Made by a program: the position numbers and the translations under genes | Shown: positions 25,668 through 35,595 of the stretch, one piece after another | Position numbering within the stretch: position 1 is the first letter of the stretch | Layout: the number at the start of each line of letters is the position of its first letter | Assembly (NCBI GenBank): GCA_030678995.1 | Contig: JAUXTQ010000005.1 | Location: forward strand, 1-64,000 | From: Caulobacter sp. | GTDB lineage: Bacteria > Pseudomonadota > Alphaproteobacteria > Caulobacterales > Caulobacteraceae | DNA length: 64,000 nucleotides | Reading direction: 5' to 3' | Notes under the pieces: generated by a model | Told to the model about the DNA's origin: nothing | Seen by the model: the letters and a program-made list of their open reading frames with translations, nothing else | The model's database searches: none

Positions 25668-26405
25668 GTGACCCTCCCGCGCATCGAGGCGCTGGACGAG
25701 GTCGATTCCACCAACGCCGAGGCGCGTCGGCGGGCCGAGGCGGGCGATGCCGGCCCGGTCTGGATCACCGCCGCGCGACAAACCGCCGGCCGTGGACGGC
25801 GCGGCCGCTCGTGGGAGACGGGGCAGGGCAACCTCGCCGCCACCCTGCTGTTCGTCACCGACCGGCCGCCGGCCGAGGCCGCCCAGATCAGTTTCATCGC
25901 CGCCCTGGCCGTCGCCGACCTCGCCGACGCCTATGTTCCGGCGGCGCTGGTCAGTCTGAAGTGGCCCAACGACCCGATGATCGGCGGCCGCAAGACCAGC
26001 GGCATCCTCGTCGAGTCTGGCCAGCACCCATCGGGCGGCCTGTGGGTCGCCGTCGGCGTCGGGGTCAATCTCGCCACCCCGCCGGAGGCTTCCGAACGTC
26101 CGGCCACCGCCTTCGCCCAGCACATGACCGGTCCGCCGCCAAAACCGCTGGAGGCCCTGGCGGTCCTGTCGGAAGCCTTCGACCGCTGGCGGAGGGTCTG
26201 GCTGACCTCCGGGTTCGCCTTCATCGCCAATGAATGGACCCGGCGGGCCCACGGCCTGGGCGAGACCTGCACCGCCCGGCTGGGCCACGAAACCCTGGTT
26301 GGGATCGCCGAAGGGCTGGACCCCGACGGCGCCCTGCGTCTGCGCTTGCCAGATGGAATGCTGCGGCGCATCACGGCGGGCGACGTCTTCTTCGGAGAGC
26401 ACTAG
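25668..26405 (+). CDS. birA: Biotin-[acetyl-CoA-carboxylase] ligase
   Basis: This 245-residue enzyme attaches biotin to the carboxyl carrier protein of acetyl-CoA carboxylase via biotinyl-AMP. The catalytic core is clear: EVDSTNAEARRRAE, the ATP/biotin loop QTAGRGRRGRSWETGQGNLAATLL, and LKWPNDPMIGGRKTSGILVE. There is no N-terminal DNA-binding domain, so it is the monofunctional class and not the biotin repressor. The GTG start follows nuoN directly, and coaX starts immediately after the stop. Confidence 0.94.
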   Translation: MTLPRIEALDEVDSTNAEARRRAEAGDAGPVWITAARQTAGRGRRGRSWETGQGNLAATLLFVTDRPPAEAAQISFIAALAVADLADAYVPAALVSLKWPNDPMIGGRKTSGILVESGQHPSGGLWVAVGVGVNLATPPEASERPATAFAQHMTGPPPKPLEALAVLSEAFDRWRRVWLTSGFAFIANEWTRRAHGLGETCTARLGHETLVGIAEGLDPDGALRLRLPDGMLRRITAGDVFFGEH

Positions 26406-27191
26406 ATGCTGCTGGCCATCGAGCAGGGCAACACCAATACCCTGTTCGCCGTCCATGACGGCGAGACCTGGATCGCCCAGTGGCGTTCGGCGACCGAGAG
26501 CAGCCGCACCGCCGACGAATACGCCGTCTGGCTGTCGCAGCTGTTCGAGATGAACGACCTGAGCCTGAAGAGCCTGACGGGCTGCATCATCTCCAGCGTC
26601 GTGCCGCAGTCGATCTTCAACCTGCGCAACCTGTCGCGGCGCTACCTGCACGTCGAGCCACTGATCATCGGCGAGAACGCCGAGCTGGGCGTCGATGTGC
26701 GGATCGACAAGCCCTCCGAGGCCGGCGCAGACCGGCTGGTCAACGCCGTGGGGGCCCACATTGCCTATCCCGGCCCGCTGATCGTCATCGACAGCGGCAC
26801 GGCCACCACCTTCGACATCGTCGGGGCGGACGGCGGCTTCGAGGGCGGCATCATCGCGCCGGGGGTCAATCTCTCCATGCAGGCCCTGCACGACGCTGCG
26901 GCCAAGCTGCCGCGCATCGCCATCCAGCGCCCGGAGCGCGACCGGGTGGTCGGCACCGACACGGTCACGGCCATGCAGTCTGGTGTCTTCTGGGGCTATA
27001 TCGGCCTGATCGAGGGCCTGATCCGCCGCATCAAGGACGAGCGCGGCGGGCACCTCACGGTCGTGGCCACGGGCGGGGTGGTGTCCCTGTTCGAAGGCGC
27101 CACCGACATGATCGACCACTATGATCCGGACCTGACGATCCGCGGCCTCCTCGAAATTCACCGCCGCAATTCCCATCTGCGAGCGCAATGA
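26406..27191 (+). CDS. coaX: Type III pantothenate kinase
   Basis: This 261-residue enzyme catalyses the first step of coenzyme A synthesis. Motifs include [12 protein letters not shown] (phosphate-1 loop), [33 protein letters not shown], the Gly-rich [25 protein letters not shown], and a C-terminal [30 protein letters not shown]. The usual Asp of the D-x-G-N-T motif is Glu (residue 6), a conservative change noted separately. It is the sole pantothenate kinase visible here. It sits between birA and rnj and overlaps rnj by 4 bases (ATGA). Confidence 0.93.
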   Translation: MLLAIEQGNTNTLFAVHDGETWIAQWRSATESSRTADEYAVWLSQLFEMNDLSLKSLTGCIISSVVPQSIFNLRNLSRRYLHVEPLIIGENAELGVDVRIDKPSEAGADRLVNAVGAHIAYPGPLIVIDSGTATTFDIVGADGGFEGGIIAPGVNLSMQALHDAAAKLPRIAIQRPERDRVVGTDTVTAMQSGVFWGYIGLIEGLIRRIKDERGGHLTVVATGGVVSLFEGATDMIDHYDPDLTIRGLLEIHRRNSHLRAQ

Positions 27192-28867
27192 AAAAATCAA
27201 ACAACGACGAACTCGTCTTCCTGCCGCTGGGCGGGTCGAACGAGATCGGCATGAATTTCAATCTGTACGGCTATGGACCGGCGAACGACCGCAAGTGGAT
27301 CGTCGTCGACCTGGGCATCACTTTCGGCGACCAGACCACACCGGGCGTCGAGGTCATCCTGCCCGATCCGGAGTTCATCGAGGCCTACGCCGACGACATC
27401 CTCGGCATCGTCCTGACCCACGCCCATGAGGACCATATCGGGGCTGTGGCCTGGCTGTGGCCGCGTCTCAAGGCGCCGGTCTACGCCACGCCGTTCACCG
27501 CCTATCTGCTGCGCGAGAAGCTGCGCGACGCGGGCCTGCTGGACGAGGTGCATATCACCGAGGTGCCGCTGAGCGGGACCATCAGCCTGGGCCCGTTCGA
27601 ACTCGAGCTGATCACCCTGACCCATTCGATCCCCGAGCCCAACGGCCTGGCCATCCGCACGCCGCTGGGCACGGTGCTGCACACCGGCGACTGGAAGATC
27701 GACCCCGACCCGCTGCTCGGCGGCGTCACCGACGCCGACGCCATCCGCAAGCTCGGCGACGAGGGCGTGCTGGCCATGGTCTGCGACAGCACCAACGTCT
27801 TCGTCGACGGCCATGCCGGGTCCGAGGCCGACGTGCGCAGGGCGCTGGCCGATCTGATCAAGCCGCTGCGGGGCCGGGTGGCGGTCGCCTGTTTCGCCTC
27901 CAACGTCGCCCGCATGGACAGCGTCATCCGCGCCGCCGAGGCCGCAGACCGCCGGGTCTGCCTGGTCGGCCGCTCGATGCACCGGATGAGCGCCGCCGCC
28001 GCCTCCGTCGGGCTGATGCGGGGCTTGAAGGACTTCATCAGCGAGAAGGAAGCCAAACACTTCCCGCAGGACAAGATCCTCTACCTCTGCACCGGCAGTC
28101 AGGGCGAGCCGCGCGCGGCCCTGGCCCGCATCGCCTCGGGCACGCACCCGCACGTCAATCTCGGCAAGGGCGACCACGCGATCTTCTCCTCGCGGGTCAT
28201 CCCCGGCAACGAGGTCTCGATCCGCAACCTGCAGAACGGCCTCGCCGACCAGGGGGTGCGTCTCTACACCGAGCGCGACCATCCCGGCATCCATGTCTCC
28301 GGCCATCCCTGCCGCGACGAGCTGGCCCAGATGTACGCCTGGGCCCGGCCGCAGATCGCCGTGCCGACCCACGGCGAGCGCCGCCACCTGCTGGAACACG
28401 CGCTGTTCGCCAAGGATCTGCAGGTCCCCCAGACCGTCTCGCCGCGCAACGGCGACATGGTCCGCCTGGCCCCCGGCCGAGCCGAGATCATCGACGAGGT
28501 GCCCGCCGGCCGGCTGTATGTCGACGGCGGGGTGCTGACGCCGGAAAACGGCGACGCCCTGAAGGAACGCCGCCACGCCGCCTACAACGGCGTGTTGATC
28601 GTCTCGCTGGCCCTGGACGGCAAGGGTCGCATCGTCTCGGGTCCGCAGGTCCGCGCCCTGGGCCTGCCTGGCGACGCGGAATACCCGCTGGAAGAGGCCC
28701 TCGACGATCTGGCGGCCGAGGCCGAACAGGCGGTGAAGAAGATCCCGGCGGAAGAACGGGCCTTCGACGAAATCGTCGAAAACGCCCTCTCCCGCGTGGT
28801 CAAGAAGGGCGCCCACCGGATATGGGAACGCAAGCCGGTGGTCGAGACCACGGTATTGCGCATCTAG
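27188..28867 (+). CDS. rnj: Ribonuclease J
   Basis: This 559-residue metallo-beta-lactamase/beta-CASP ribonuclease matures and degrades RNA with endo- and 5'-exonuclease activity. The start is [16 protein letters not shown], the zinc motif [10 protein letters not shown] lies at residues 77-85 (His78, His80, Asp82, His83), further ligands are in [13 protein letters not shown] and LHTGDWKID, and the beta-CASP motifs include [34 protein letters not shown]. The length is typical. It overlaps coaX by 4 bases and is followed 10 bases later by the epimerase gene. Confidence 0.95.
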   Translation: MKKSNNDELVFLPLGGSNEIGMNFNLYGYGPANDRKWIVVDLGITFGDQTTPGVEVILPDPEFIEAYADDILGIVLTHAHEDHIGAVAWLWPRLKAPVYATPFTAYLLREKLRDAGLLDEVHITEVPLSGTISLGPFELELITLTHSIPEPNGLAIRTPLGTVLHTGDWKIDPDPLLGGVTDADAIRKLGDEGVLAMVCDSTNVFVDGHAGSEADVRRALADLIKPLRGRVAVACFASNVARMDSVIRAAEAADRRVCLVGRSMHRMSAAAASVGLMRGLKDFISEKEAKHFPQDKILYLCTGSQGEPRAALARIASGTHPHVNLGKGDHAIFSSRVIPGNEVSIRNLQNGLADQGVRLYTERDHPGIHVSGHPCRDELAQMYAWARPQIAVPTHGERRHLLEHALFAKDLQVPQTVSPRNGDMVRLAPGRAEIIDEVPAGRLYVDGGVLTPENGDALKERRHAAYNGVLIVSLALDGKGRIVSGPQVRALGLPGDAEYPLEEALDDLAAEAEQAVKKIPAEERAFDEIVENALSRVVKKGAHRIWERKPVVETTVLRI

Positions 28868-28877
28868 GAGACAGACG

Positions 28878-29297
28878 ATGATCGGCAAGCTCAACCACGT
28901 CGGGGTCGCCACGCCCTCCATCGACGAGTCGCTGAAGATGTATCGCGACCTGCTGGGCGCGACGTCGCACACCGACAAATGGGCCATGCTGGAGCAGGGC
29001 GTGTGGGTCTGTTTCGTCAACCTGCCCAACAGCCAGATCGAGCTGATCGAGCCTTATGGCGAGGCGTCGCCGATCCACGGCTTCCTGGCCAAGAACCCCC
29101 GCGGCGGCCAGCATCACATCTGTTTCGAGGTGGAGAACATCTACGAGGCCCGCGACGCCCTGGTCGGCAAGGGGGCCACGGTGCTGGGCGAGCCGCGCAT
29201 CGGCGCCCACGGCACCCTGATCATCTTCGTGCATCCCAAGGACATGGGCGGCATGCTGGTGGAGCTGATGGAAACCCCCAAGGAAGGGCATCACTGA
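28878..29297 (+). CDS. mce: Methylmalonyl-CoA epimerase
   Basis: This 139-residue vicinal-oxygen-chelate enzyme interconverts (R)- and (S)-methylmalonyl-CoA in propionyl-CoA catabolism. The first betaalphabeta half begins MIGKLNHVGVATPSIDESLKMYRDLLGA (metal His7), the second has GGQHHICFEVENIYEARDALVGKGATVLGEPRIGAHG (metal His), and the metal Glu lies in GGMLVELMETP. The length fits. It overlaps the DUF1467 gene start by one base. No methylmalonyl-CoA mutase gene lies in this window. Confidence 0.9.
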   Translation: MIGKLNHVGVATPSIDESLKMYRDLLGATSHTDKWAMLEQGVWVCFVNLPNSQIELIEPYGEASPIHGFLAKNPRGGQHHICFEVENIYEARDALVGKGATVLGEPRIGAHGTLIIFVHPKDMGGMLVELMETPKEGHH

Positions 29298-29557
29298 TGG
29301 GCATCGGGACCGGCATCGCCATCTATCTGACCCTCTGGTGGACCACCCTGTTCGCCGTCCTGCCCCTGGGCAACCGCACCTATGCGGAGGAGGGGATCGA
29401 GGTGAAGGACGGCGGCGATCCCGGCGCGCCGGTCAATCCCAACCTGAAGAAAAAGTTCATCACCACCACCTGGGTGTCGGCTATCGCCTGGGGCGTGGTC
29501 TGGGCGACGATCCGCTTTGGCCTGATCGACCTGCCGCCGCTGCCCAACGGCTCCTGA
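29297..29557 (+). CDS. DUF1467 family small membrane protein
   Basis: This 86-residue inner-membrane protein has two hydrophobic segments (about residues 5-25 and 56-76) around a charged loop with TYAEEGIEVKDGGDPGAPVNPNLKKKF. The pattern and its place after methylmalonyl-CoA epimerase match DUF1467, a small alphaproteobacterial family of unknown function. The ATG overlaps the epimerase stop codon (TGATG). Confidence 0.8.
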   Translation: MGIGTGIAIYLTLWWTTLFAVLPLGNRTYAEEGIEVKDGGDPGAPVNPNLKKKFITTTWVSAIAWGVVWATIRFGLIDLPPLPNGS

Positions 29558-29845
29558 GAATCGCCCAGGCTTTCGGCGCCCGCTGTCGCCGGTGCGTCCT
29601 GACGCCCAAACTTTGAGCGATCGCCGTTTCGCGGACACCTGCCGTTGCGATTGCCGCCGACGGCCGGCGAGTCGCCGCTAGGCTGATCTCATGGAAGGCC
29701 GGTTCGCCGGTCTTGCTCCGTGGCGTTTTTCCCCGACGATGACTTGCAAGGCCGCCGGCTCCCCCGGCGGCCTTCTTTTTGCCGCCCGCGTTGCCAATGC
29801 AGGGAAGCAGAGGCTAAGTCAGCCCCGGATATTCAAGGGGTTCCC
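29558..29845 (+). other. Gene-free stretch with possible short transcript
   Basis: No convincing protein is seen in these 288 bases. They hold a UUCG-capped hairpin (GGCCGG-TTCG-CCGGTC, 29697-29712) and, 35 bases on, the strong terminator at 29748-29780. A GCTAGGCT near 29677 could be a weak -10 element. A small RNA of about 90 bases is possible but unproven; otherwise the terminator simply ends the nuo-to-DUF1467 transcript. Confidence 0.35.
29748..29780 (+). terminator. Rho-independent terminator upstream of proS
   Basis: AAGGCCGCCGG (29748-29758) pairs perfectly with CCGGCGGCCTT (29764-29774) around a 5-base loop, followed by CTTTTT. It separates the upstream operon from proS. Confidence 0.8.
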
Positions 29846-31171
29846 ATGCGCCTGTCGCGCTATTTCCTGCCTGTGCTCAAAGAGGCGCCGTCTGACGCCC
29901 AGATCGTCTCCCACCAGCTGATGCTGCGCGCCGGCATGATCCGCCAGGAGGCGGCCGGCATCTATGCCTGGTTGCCACTGGGCCTTAGGGTGCTGAAGAA
30001 GGTCGAGCAGATCGTTCGCGAGGAGATGGATCGCGCCGGGGCCGTCGAGCTGCTGATGCCGACCATCCAGCTGGCCGACCTGTGGCGCGAGAGCGGCCGC
30101 TACGACGCCTATGGCGACGAGATGCTGCGCATCACCGACCGGCACAAGCGCGACCTGCTCTATGGCCCCACGGCCGAGGAGGTGGTGACCGACATCTTCC
30201 GCGCCTATGTGAAGAGCTACAAGGACCTGCCGCTGAACCTCTACAACATCCAGTGGAAGTTTCGCGACGAGCGCCGGCCCCGCTTCGGGGTGATGCGCGG
30301 CCGCGAGTTCCTGATGAAGGACGCCTACAGCTTCGACCTCAACGAGGCCGACGCCCGAGCGGCCTACAACCGCATGTTCGTCGCCTATCTGAACCTGTTC
30401 TCGCGCATGGGCCTCAAGGCCGTTCCGATGAAGGCCGACACCGGTCCGATCGGCGGCGATCTGAGCCACGAGTTCATCGTGCTGGCGGAGACCGGCGAGA
30501 GTCAGGTGTTCTGCCACCGCGACCTGGTCGAGATGGGCGCGCCCGGTCCGGACGTGGACTGGTACGGCGACCTGCAGCCGCTGGTCGACCAGCGCACCGC
30601 CCTCTATGCGGCTACCGAAGAGATGCACGACGAAGCGGCCTTCGCCGCCGTGGCCGCCGACAAGCAGCTGTCGGCCCGCGGGATCGAAGTCGGCCATATT
30701 TTCTACTTCGGACAGAAATACGCCTTGCCGATGAAGGCCAACGTGACCGGCCCGGACAGCCAGGAGCACACGGTGCACATGGGGAGCTACGGGGTCGGGG
30801 TTTCCCGTCTGCTGGGCGCGATCATCGAGGCCAGCCACGACGAGGCCGGCATCATCTGGCCGCAGAGCGTGGCCCCGTTCGACATCGCCCTGATCAACCT
30901 GCGGCCCGGCGACGAGGCCTGCGACGCGGCCTGCGATCAGGCCTACGCGGCCCTGAAGGCGGCCGGCCGGACGGTGCTCTATGACGACACCGCCGAACGC
31001 CCCGGCGGCAAGTTCGCCAAGGCCGATCTGATCGGCCTGCCCTGGCAGCTGATCATCGGCCCCAAGAGCCTCGCGGACGGCGTCGTCGAGATCAAGAACC
31101 GCGCCAGCGGCGAGCGCTCCACCGCCCCGCTGGCCGAAGTGCTGGCCGGCCTGACGAAGGCCCCCGCGTGA
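29846..31171 (+). CDS. proS: Prolyl-tRNA synthetase (short alphaproteobacterial type)
   Basis: This 441-residue class II aminoacyl-tRNA synthetase charges tRNA-Pro. Class II motifs include [47 protein letters not shown] (motif 1), [29 protein letters not shown] (motif 2) and [28 protein letters not shown] (motif 3). The anticodon-binding domain follows. The usual editing insertion of about 180 residues is missing, as in other alphaproteobacterial ProS. The ATG at 29846 has AAGGGG about 6 bases upstream. The lolC start overlaps its stop (GTGA). Confidence 0.96.
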   Translation: MRLSRYFLPVLKEAPSDAQIVSHQLMLRAGMIRQEAAGIYAWLPLGLRVLKKVEQIVREEMDRAGAVELLMPTIQLADLWRESGRYDAYGDEMLRITDRHKRDLLYGPTAEEVVTDIFRAYVKSYKDLPLNLYNIQWKFRDERRPRFGVMRGREFLMKDAYSFDLNEADARAAYNRMFVAYLNLFSRMGLKAVPMKADTGPIGGDLSHEFIVLAETGESQVFCHRDLVEMGAPGPDVDWYGDLQPLVDQRTALYAATEEMHDEAAFAAVAADKQLSARGIEVGHIFYFGQKYALPMKANVTGPDSQEHTVHMGSYGVGVSRLLGAIIEASHDEAGIIWPQSVAPFDIALINLRPGDEACDAACDQAYAALKAAGRTVLYDDTAERPGGKFAKADLIGLPWQLIIGPKSLADGVVEIKNRASGERSTAPLAEVLAGLTKAPA

Positions 31172-32454
31172 CCAAACAGGCCGACACCGTCGCGCCGCCC
31201 TTCGGTCTGTGGGAGCGGGCGGTCGCCGCCCGTTACCTGCGGGCCAAGCGCAAGCACGGCGGCGTGGCCCTGATCTCGCTGATCTCCTACATCGGCATCA
31301 CCCTGGCGGTGCTGGTGCTGATCGTCGTGATGAGCGTGATGAACGGTTTCCGCACCGAGCTGCTGGACCGCATCCTGGGCTTCAACGGTCACGCCTATAT
31401 CGACGGCGCGCCGATCAATAGTCCGGACCGTCCGGCGATCGTCGGGCGGCTGAAGGCTATTCCCGGGGTGAAGCAGGTGATCCCGGTGGTCGAGGGCCAG
31501 GCCATGGTGCTGGGTCCCAACCAGATCACCGGCGCCATCGTGCGCGGCGTCTCGCCCGCAGACCTGAAGGCCACCACCCTGGTCTCGGGCAACATCAAGC
31601 AGGGCTCCCGCGCCGGGTTCGGCGACGGTGATGACGGCGGGGAGCTGATCCTGATCGGCGACCGCATGGCCGCGGCCCTGGGCGTGGCGCCGGGCGACTC
31701 GGTGACCCTGATCTCGCCGGCCGGCGCGGCCACCGCCTTCGGCACCAGCGTGACCCAGAAGGACTACACCATCGGCGGAATCTTCTCGGTGGGGATGAGC
31801 GAGTACGACCAGTCGTTCATCTACATGCCGCTGGCCCAGGCCCAACTGTTCTTCGGCCGGGCCGAGAGCGTCGACGCCATCGAGATCATGCTCGACGACC
31901 CGGACGCGATCAACGCGATCAAGCCGCGGCTGGCCGCCGAGGCCGGGCCCGGCGCCCGGGTCACCGACTGGACGCAGAAGAACCAGAGCTTCTTCGAGGC
32001 CCTGCAGGTCGAGCGGGCGGCCATGCGGCTGATCCTGATGTTCATCGTCGCCATCGCCGCCATGAACATCATCTCGGGTCTGGTCATGCTGGTGAAGAAC
32101 AAGGGCCGCGATATCGGCATCCTGCGCACCATGGGGGCGGGGCAGGGGGCCATCCTGCGGATCTTCTTCATGTCCGGCGCGGCCGTGGGCGTCGCCGGCA
32201 CCGTCACCGGCCTGCTGCTGGGGGTGCTCTTCTGCGCTAATATCGAGGGCATCCAGAAGGCCGTCGAATGGGCCACCGGCGCCAATGTGTTCAACGCCGA
32301 CGTCTATTTCCTGACCCATGTGCCGGCCAAGATCGAATGGCGCGAGGTGGGCATCATCACCGGCTGGTCGCTGTTCATGAGCTTCGTCGCGACCCTGCCG
32401 CCCGCCTGGCGCGCCTCGCGCCTCGATCCGGTCGAGGCCCTTCGTTATGAGTGA
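31168..32454 (+). CDS. lolC: Lipoprotein-releasing system permease LolC/LolE family
   Basis: This 428-residue inner-membrane protein works with the ATPase LolD to release outer-membrane-bound lipoproteins to the periplasmic carrier LolA. It shows the MacB/FtsX plan: N-terminal helix after [40 protein letters not shown], a periplasmic domain (residues about 55-275), then three C-terminal helices. The signature [25 protein letters not shown] is present. Only one such permease is encoded, so it probably works as a homodimer (single-permease type). The GTG start overlaps proS; lolD overlaps its end by 8 bases. Confidence 0.93.
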   Translation: MTKQADTVAPPFGLWERAVAARYLRAKRKHGGVALISLISYIGITLAVLVLIVVMSVMNGFRTELLDRILGFNGHAYIDGAPINSPDRPAIVGRLKAIPGVKQVIPVVEGQAMVLGPNQITGAIVRGVSPADLKATTLVSGNIKQGSRAGFGDGDDGGELILIGDRMAAALGVAPGDSVTLISPAGAATAFGTSVTQKDYTIGGIFSVGMSEYDQSFIYMPLAQAQLFFGRAESVDAIEIMLDDPDAINAIKPRLAAEAGPGARVTDWTQKNQSFFEALQVERAAMRLILMFIVAIAAMNIISGLVMLVKNKGRDIGILRTMGAGQGAILRIFFMSGAAVGVAGTVTGLLLGVLFCANIEGIQKAVEWATGANVFNADVYFLTHVPAKIEWREVGIITGWSLFMSFVATLPPAWRASRLDPVEALRYE

Positions 32455-33139
32455 GCCGGTCCTTTCCTTGAGGGGCGTTGCGCGCACCTATGTCACCGAC
32501 GCCGGCGAGCTGCCGGTGCTCAAGGGCGTGGACCTGGACGTCATGCCCGGTGAGATCGTCGGGCTGATCGGCCCGTCAGGCTCGGGCAAGTCCTCGCTGC
32601 TGCATGCCGCCGGCCTGCTGGAAAAGCCCGACGGCGGGACCGTGTCGATCCTCGGCCAGGACTGCACGAAGCTGAACGACCGCGCTCGCACCCGCATGCG
32701 GCTGGGGACCATCGGCTTCGTCTACCAGTTTCACCACCTGCTGCCCGAGTTCACCGCCATCGAGAACGTGGCCATGCCGGCCATGATCGCCGGCCGCAAG
32801 CGCGCCTGGGCCGGCGAGCGGGCGGAGGTCCTGCTCGGCCGCCTGGGCCTGGCCGAACGGCTGCACCACCAGCCCGGACAGCTCTCCGGCGGCGAGCAGC
32901 AGCGGGTGGCCCTGGCGCGGGCCCTGACCAACGCGCCGCGCCTGCTGCTGGCCGACGAGCCGACCGGCAACCTGGATCCCGAGACCGCCGCCTCGGTGTT
33001 CCAGTCCCTGTTCGACCTGGCCCGCGAGACCGGCGTGGCGGCCCTGATCGCCACCCACAACATGGAGCTGGCCCGCTATATGGACCGGGTCTTCGCCCTC
33101 AGGGACGGGCACCTGGAAGAGCGCACGCCTGGGTTTTAG
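32447..33139 (+). CDS. lolD: Lipoprotein-releasing system ATP-binding protein
   Basis: This 230-residue ABC ATPase powers the LolCD complex. Walker A is GPSGSGKSS, the signature motif is LSGGEQQRVALARAL, Walker B is LLLADEPTGNLD, and the H-loop is ATHNMELA. Sequence around the Q-loop (GFVYQFHHLLPEFTAIENVAMP) is typical of LolD. It overlaps lolC by 8 bases. After the stop there is a hairpin without a T-run and then palindromic repeats. Confidence 0.95.
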   Translation: MSEPVLSLRGVARTYVTDAGELPVLKGVDLDVMPGEIVGLIGPSGSGKSSLLHAAGLLEKPDGGTVSILGQDCTKLNDRARTRMRLGTIGFVYQFHHLLPEFTAIENVAMPAMIAGRKRAWAGERAEVLLGRLGLAERLHHQPGQLSGGEQQRVALARALTNAPRLLLADEPTGNLDPETAASVFQSLFDLARETGVAALIATHNMELARYMDRVFALRDGHLEERTPGF

Positions 33140-33199
33140 GGCGGCGGGCTCCAAGCAGCGATTCGCCGCTTGCTGACCGGATGGCCCGAGCATCTTCTC

Positions 33200-33349
33200 C
33201 CTTCCTCCACGATGGAGGAAGGGCCGGGGATGGTGGTGCGCGCGATGGCGAGAGGCGGAGAGCACCATTGGGCACGGAGCCCTTTGGCGCCTTTCGCCCA
33301 AACCCGGTGACCACACCACCACCCAACCCTCCTCCATCGAGGAGGAGGG
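33200..33349 (+). repeat. Palindromic intergenic repeat pair between lolD and the M56 gene
   Basis: Two perfect hairpins, CCTTCCTCCA-CGA-TGGAGGAAGG (33200-33222) and CCCTCCTCC-ATCGA-GGAGGAGGG (33327-33349), flank a segment with ATGGTGGTG and its inverted partner CACCACCAC. The layout (end hairpins plus internal inverted blocks) resembles the element at 8908-9030 but with different sequence. It lies between genes that converge. Confidence 0.6.
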
Positions 33350-33397
33350 CTCTGGTGGGCCTCAGCACCAGCCGAGGGCTAACCTTGGCGATCCTGC

Positions 33398-35047
33398 TCA
33401 GGCCGGGCAGGGCCAGGCGGTCTTGAGGGACCGCATCGCGAAGTCCCTCATGGGCTCGCCGGCCTTCGGACTGCCGGCCGCGATGACTGGCAGGGTCTTC
33501 TCGACCAGAAGATTGCTGTCCACGCCTTCCGGCACACAGACGCCGGACTTGTCCGACAGGCCGAACAGCACCCCGGCGCAGAAGCCGACCGGGCCGGGCT
33601 CGTCGCTGGCGCAATAGCGCCGATAGGCGACGGCGTCGGCGTCGGCATAGCGCTCCGGCGGACCGCTGCGCATGTGGTACAGGGACCGGGCTCGAACCGA
33701 AGGAGTCTTTGTTCCGGTTCCGAGGATGATGTCTACCTGGTAAATCGGCTGCCCGCTGTTCGAGGAGCCCTCGACAAGTTCGACACGCTCGATCCGTTCA
33801 GGCGGGAGGGTGGCGGGATCAAAGCCATCCGGAGCCGGCGCTCCGTCGATCAGGAAGGTCACGCCGGCCAGCCTGGCGTCTTCGGCCGGATCGCCGGTCA
33901 CCCGGTCCAACCGGACTTCCACGGAGCCCTTGAACAGCATAGGCCCATCGCGCTGTTCGACAGCCTCGTCGGCTCGGAAGGAGACGCCTCCACCAGTGCG
34001 CTCAGCGGGTGGGGTCGAGGCGCCCGACAAGGGCGTCGCGGCGGCCGTCGGGGCGACGACCATGGCCAGGGCGCCGGACCCTGCCGCCACGATGACGCAG
34101 AGCGACACGGCGGCGGCGAGCGTGGTCATCGCCACGCGCGGCGACATCGGCGGGCGGGGCTTGAGGATGGCGTTCAGACGCATGGCGGCGATGCTCCTTC
34201 CGGCGCCGATGAAAGCGGCATGCGGCTCCGGACCGGCGCCGAGCCGGAGCGTTTGGACGAGGGTTTGCGCATAGCGGCGGCGGGTCTCGGGCGCGGCGCC
34301 GGCCAGAGCCAGGTCGTCACGGCCTTCCTCCCGCGCGGCGGCGAGGCGGCCGCGGATCGCCGGCATGACCGGGTTGAACCAGAACAGGGCCAGCAAGACG
34401 TCCTCGATCGCCAGTCGCAGGTTGTCGCGCAGCCTCAGATGGGCCAGCTCGTGCCCGCAGATCAGGGCCAGCTCCTCCGTCGGCAGGCGCGCAAGCCCCT
34501 CCGGCAGAAGGATCGCCGGCTGCAGCAGGCCTGCCAAGCGTGGGGAGGTGATCTCGGGGCTAATCAGGAGGGCCGGGAGATCGACCCCGAGCCCGGCCGC
34601 CTGTTGGGCCAGCGCGACTACCAGATCCGGCCGTTCGCAGGGTCTGGCCCGTGCGGTCAGCCTCGCCAGCCGTGCATGCCTGAGCGCCAGCAGCGTCAGG
34701 CTGATGATCGCGCCGACGGCGATGGTCGCCAGGACCATCTCCGGCCAAGGCAGCATCAGTTGAGGCGCGGTCACGACGGCGCCCTGATCGGGCAAGGCGG
34801 CGGCCCTTGGCGCCTCCAGGATCAGATCAAGGCGCGATGTCTTCGGCTCAGCGGGCAGCAGGCGGCTTCCGGCCAACGCCGCCACAACATGCACCGCCGG
34901 CAAGGCCAGCAGCCCCGACCAGGCGCCCTCGCGCATCCGGGCGGCGATGGCGAACCTGTCGGCGTTGCGGTCGAACAGCGCGCCGGCCAGCCAGCAGAGA
35001 CCAGCCACGGGCAGGCTGGTCACCAAGGCGAGGAGCAGCGCGGTCAT
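33398..35047 (-). CDS. BlaR1-type M56 family metallopeptidase
   Basis: This 549-residue membrane protein has four hydrophobic segments in its first 330 residues, with the zinc-protease motif HELAH (residues 199-203) in ALICGHELAHLRLRDNLRLAIEDVL. The last roughly 200 residues, after about residue 340, form a predicted periplasmic domain with no penicillin-binding-type signature that I can see. M56 proteins of this kind sense a signal and trigger loss of a paired BlaI repressor, which is encoded immediately upstream with a 4-base overlap. The signal is unknown. The C-terminal region includes several Cys (YCASDEPGPVGFCAG, GVCVPEG). Confidence 0.85.
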   Translation of the reverse strand: MTALLLALVTSLPVAGLCWLAGALFDRNADRFAIAARMREGAWSGLLALPAVHVVAALAGSRLLPAEPKTSRLDLILEAPRAAALPDQGAVVTAPQLMLPWPEMVLATIAVGAIISLTLLALRHARLARLTARARPCERPDLVVALAQQAAGLGVDLPALLISPEITSPRLAGLLQPAILLPEGLARLPTEELALICGHELAHLRLRDNLRLAIEDVLLALFWFNPVMPAIRGRLAAAREEGRDDLALAGAAPETRRRYAQTLVQTLRLGAGPEPHAAFIGAGRSIAAMRLNAILKPRPPMSPRVAMTTLAAAVSLCVIVAAGSGALAMVVAPTAAATPLSGASTPPAERTGGGVSFRADEAVEQRDGPMLFKGSVEVRLDRVTGDPAEDARLAGVTFLIDGAPAPDGFDPATLPPERIERVELVEGSSNSGQPIYQVDIILGTGTKTPSVRARSLYHMRSGPPERYADADAVAYRRYCASDEPGPVGFCAGVLFGLSDKSGVCVPEGVDSNLLVEKTLPVIAAGSPKAGEPMRDFAMRSLKTAWPCPA

Positions 35048-35427
35048 TTCGCGTCCTCCGCGTCGGCGTTGAGTATGGCCACCAGTTCGTCCAGCTCCTC
35101 ACGGGTCAGGACATGACTGCCGGTGAAGGCGGCGGCGGGCAGGCGGCCCTCGACCTCCAGCACGTCACGCATCACCCGCCGCAGGGCCGCGCCCAGCACC
35201 TCGACCTTGCGCCGCGCCGGGCCATAGACGGCCATGCCGTGCACCGACTTGCGGGTCAGCAGGCCCTTGACCCGCATCCGCTCCAGCACCGTGCGGGTGG
35301 TCGAGACCGCCCAGCCCAGCCCCGCGGGCAGGCTGTCCTGCACCTCGCGGGCGCTCAGGTCGCCGGCGCGCCAGAACAGCTTGAGCAGCTCCAGCTCGGT
35401 TTCCGAGGGCGTAGAGGGGGCGGCCAT
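35044..35427 (-). CDS. BlaI/MecI/CopY family transcriptional repressor
   Basis: This 127-residue winged-helix repressor has the BlaI pattern: PSETELELLKLFWRAGDLSAREVQDSLPAGLGWAVSTTRTVLERMRVKGLLTRKSVHGMAVYGP, then a dimerisation helix region. It is expected to repress itself and the M56 protease gene. I chose the ATG at 35427 because AAGGA lies 8 bases upstream. An upstream ATG at 35460 has no ribosome-binding site and lies 5 bases from the operator. The operator TACA-N2-TGTA is at 35465-35474. Confidence 0.88.
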   Translation of the reverse strand: MAAPSTPSETELELLKLFWRAGDLSAREVQDSLPAGLGWAVSTTRTVLERMRVKGLLTRKSVHGMAVYGPARRKVEVLGAALRRVMRDVLEVEGRLPAAAFTGSHVLTREELDELVAILNADAEDAK

Positions 35428-35464
35428 GGCCAGTTTCCTTGCATCCGTCGAGTCGTGCATACGC

Positions 35465-35489
35465 TACAAATGTAATTCTTCGACGTCAA
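35465..35489 (-). promoter_or_regulatory. BlaI-type operator and promoter
   Basis: The plus-strand palindrome TACAAATGTA (35465-35474) matches the BlaI/MecI/CopY core TACA-N2-TGTA. On the minus strand TTGACG (35489-35484) is a -35 element, so the operator falls in the spacer/-10 region of a promoter reading into the repressor gene, as expected for autorepression. Bases 35490-35595 show no further gene. Confidence 0.65.
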
Positions 35490-35595
35490 TCGTCGTGCTC
35501 CCCGACCGATCACCGCCACCTCAACGCCTTGCTTTCGCCAGGATAAGGGGGTCAATCGGCGCTCCCTTTGTGCAGCGGCTGGGAAGCTTGCGTTT

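Noticed and set aside
29691..29921. 76-residue plus-strand frame upstream of proS
   Set aside because: It contains the rho-independent terminator and runs into proS in another frame; no protein-like pattern is seen.
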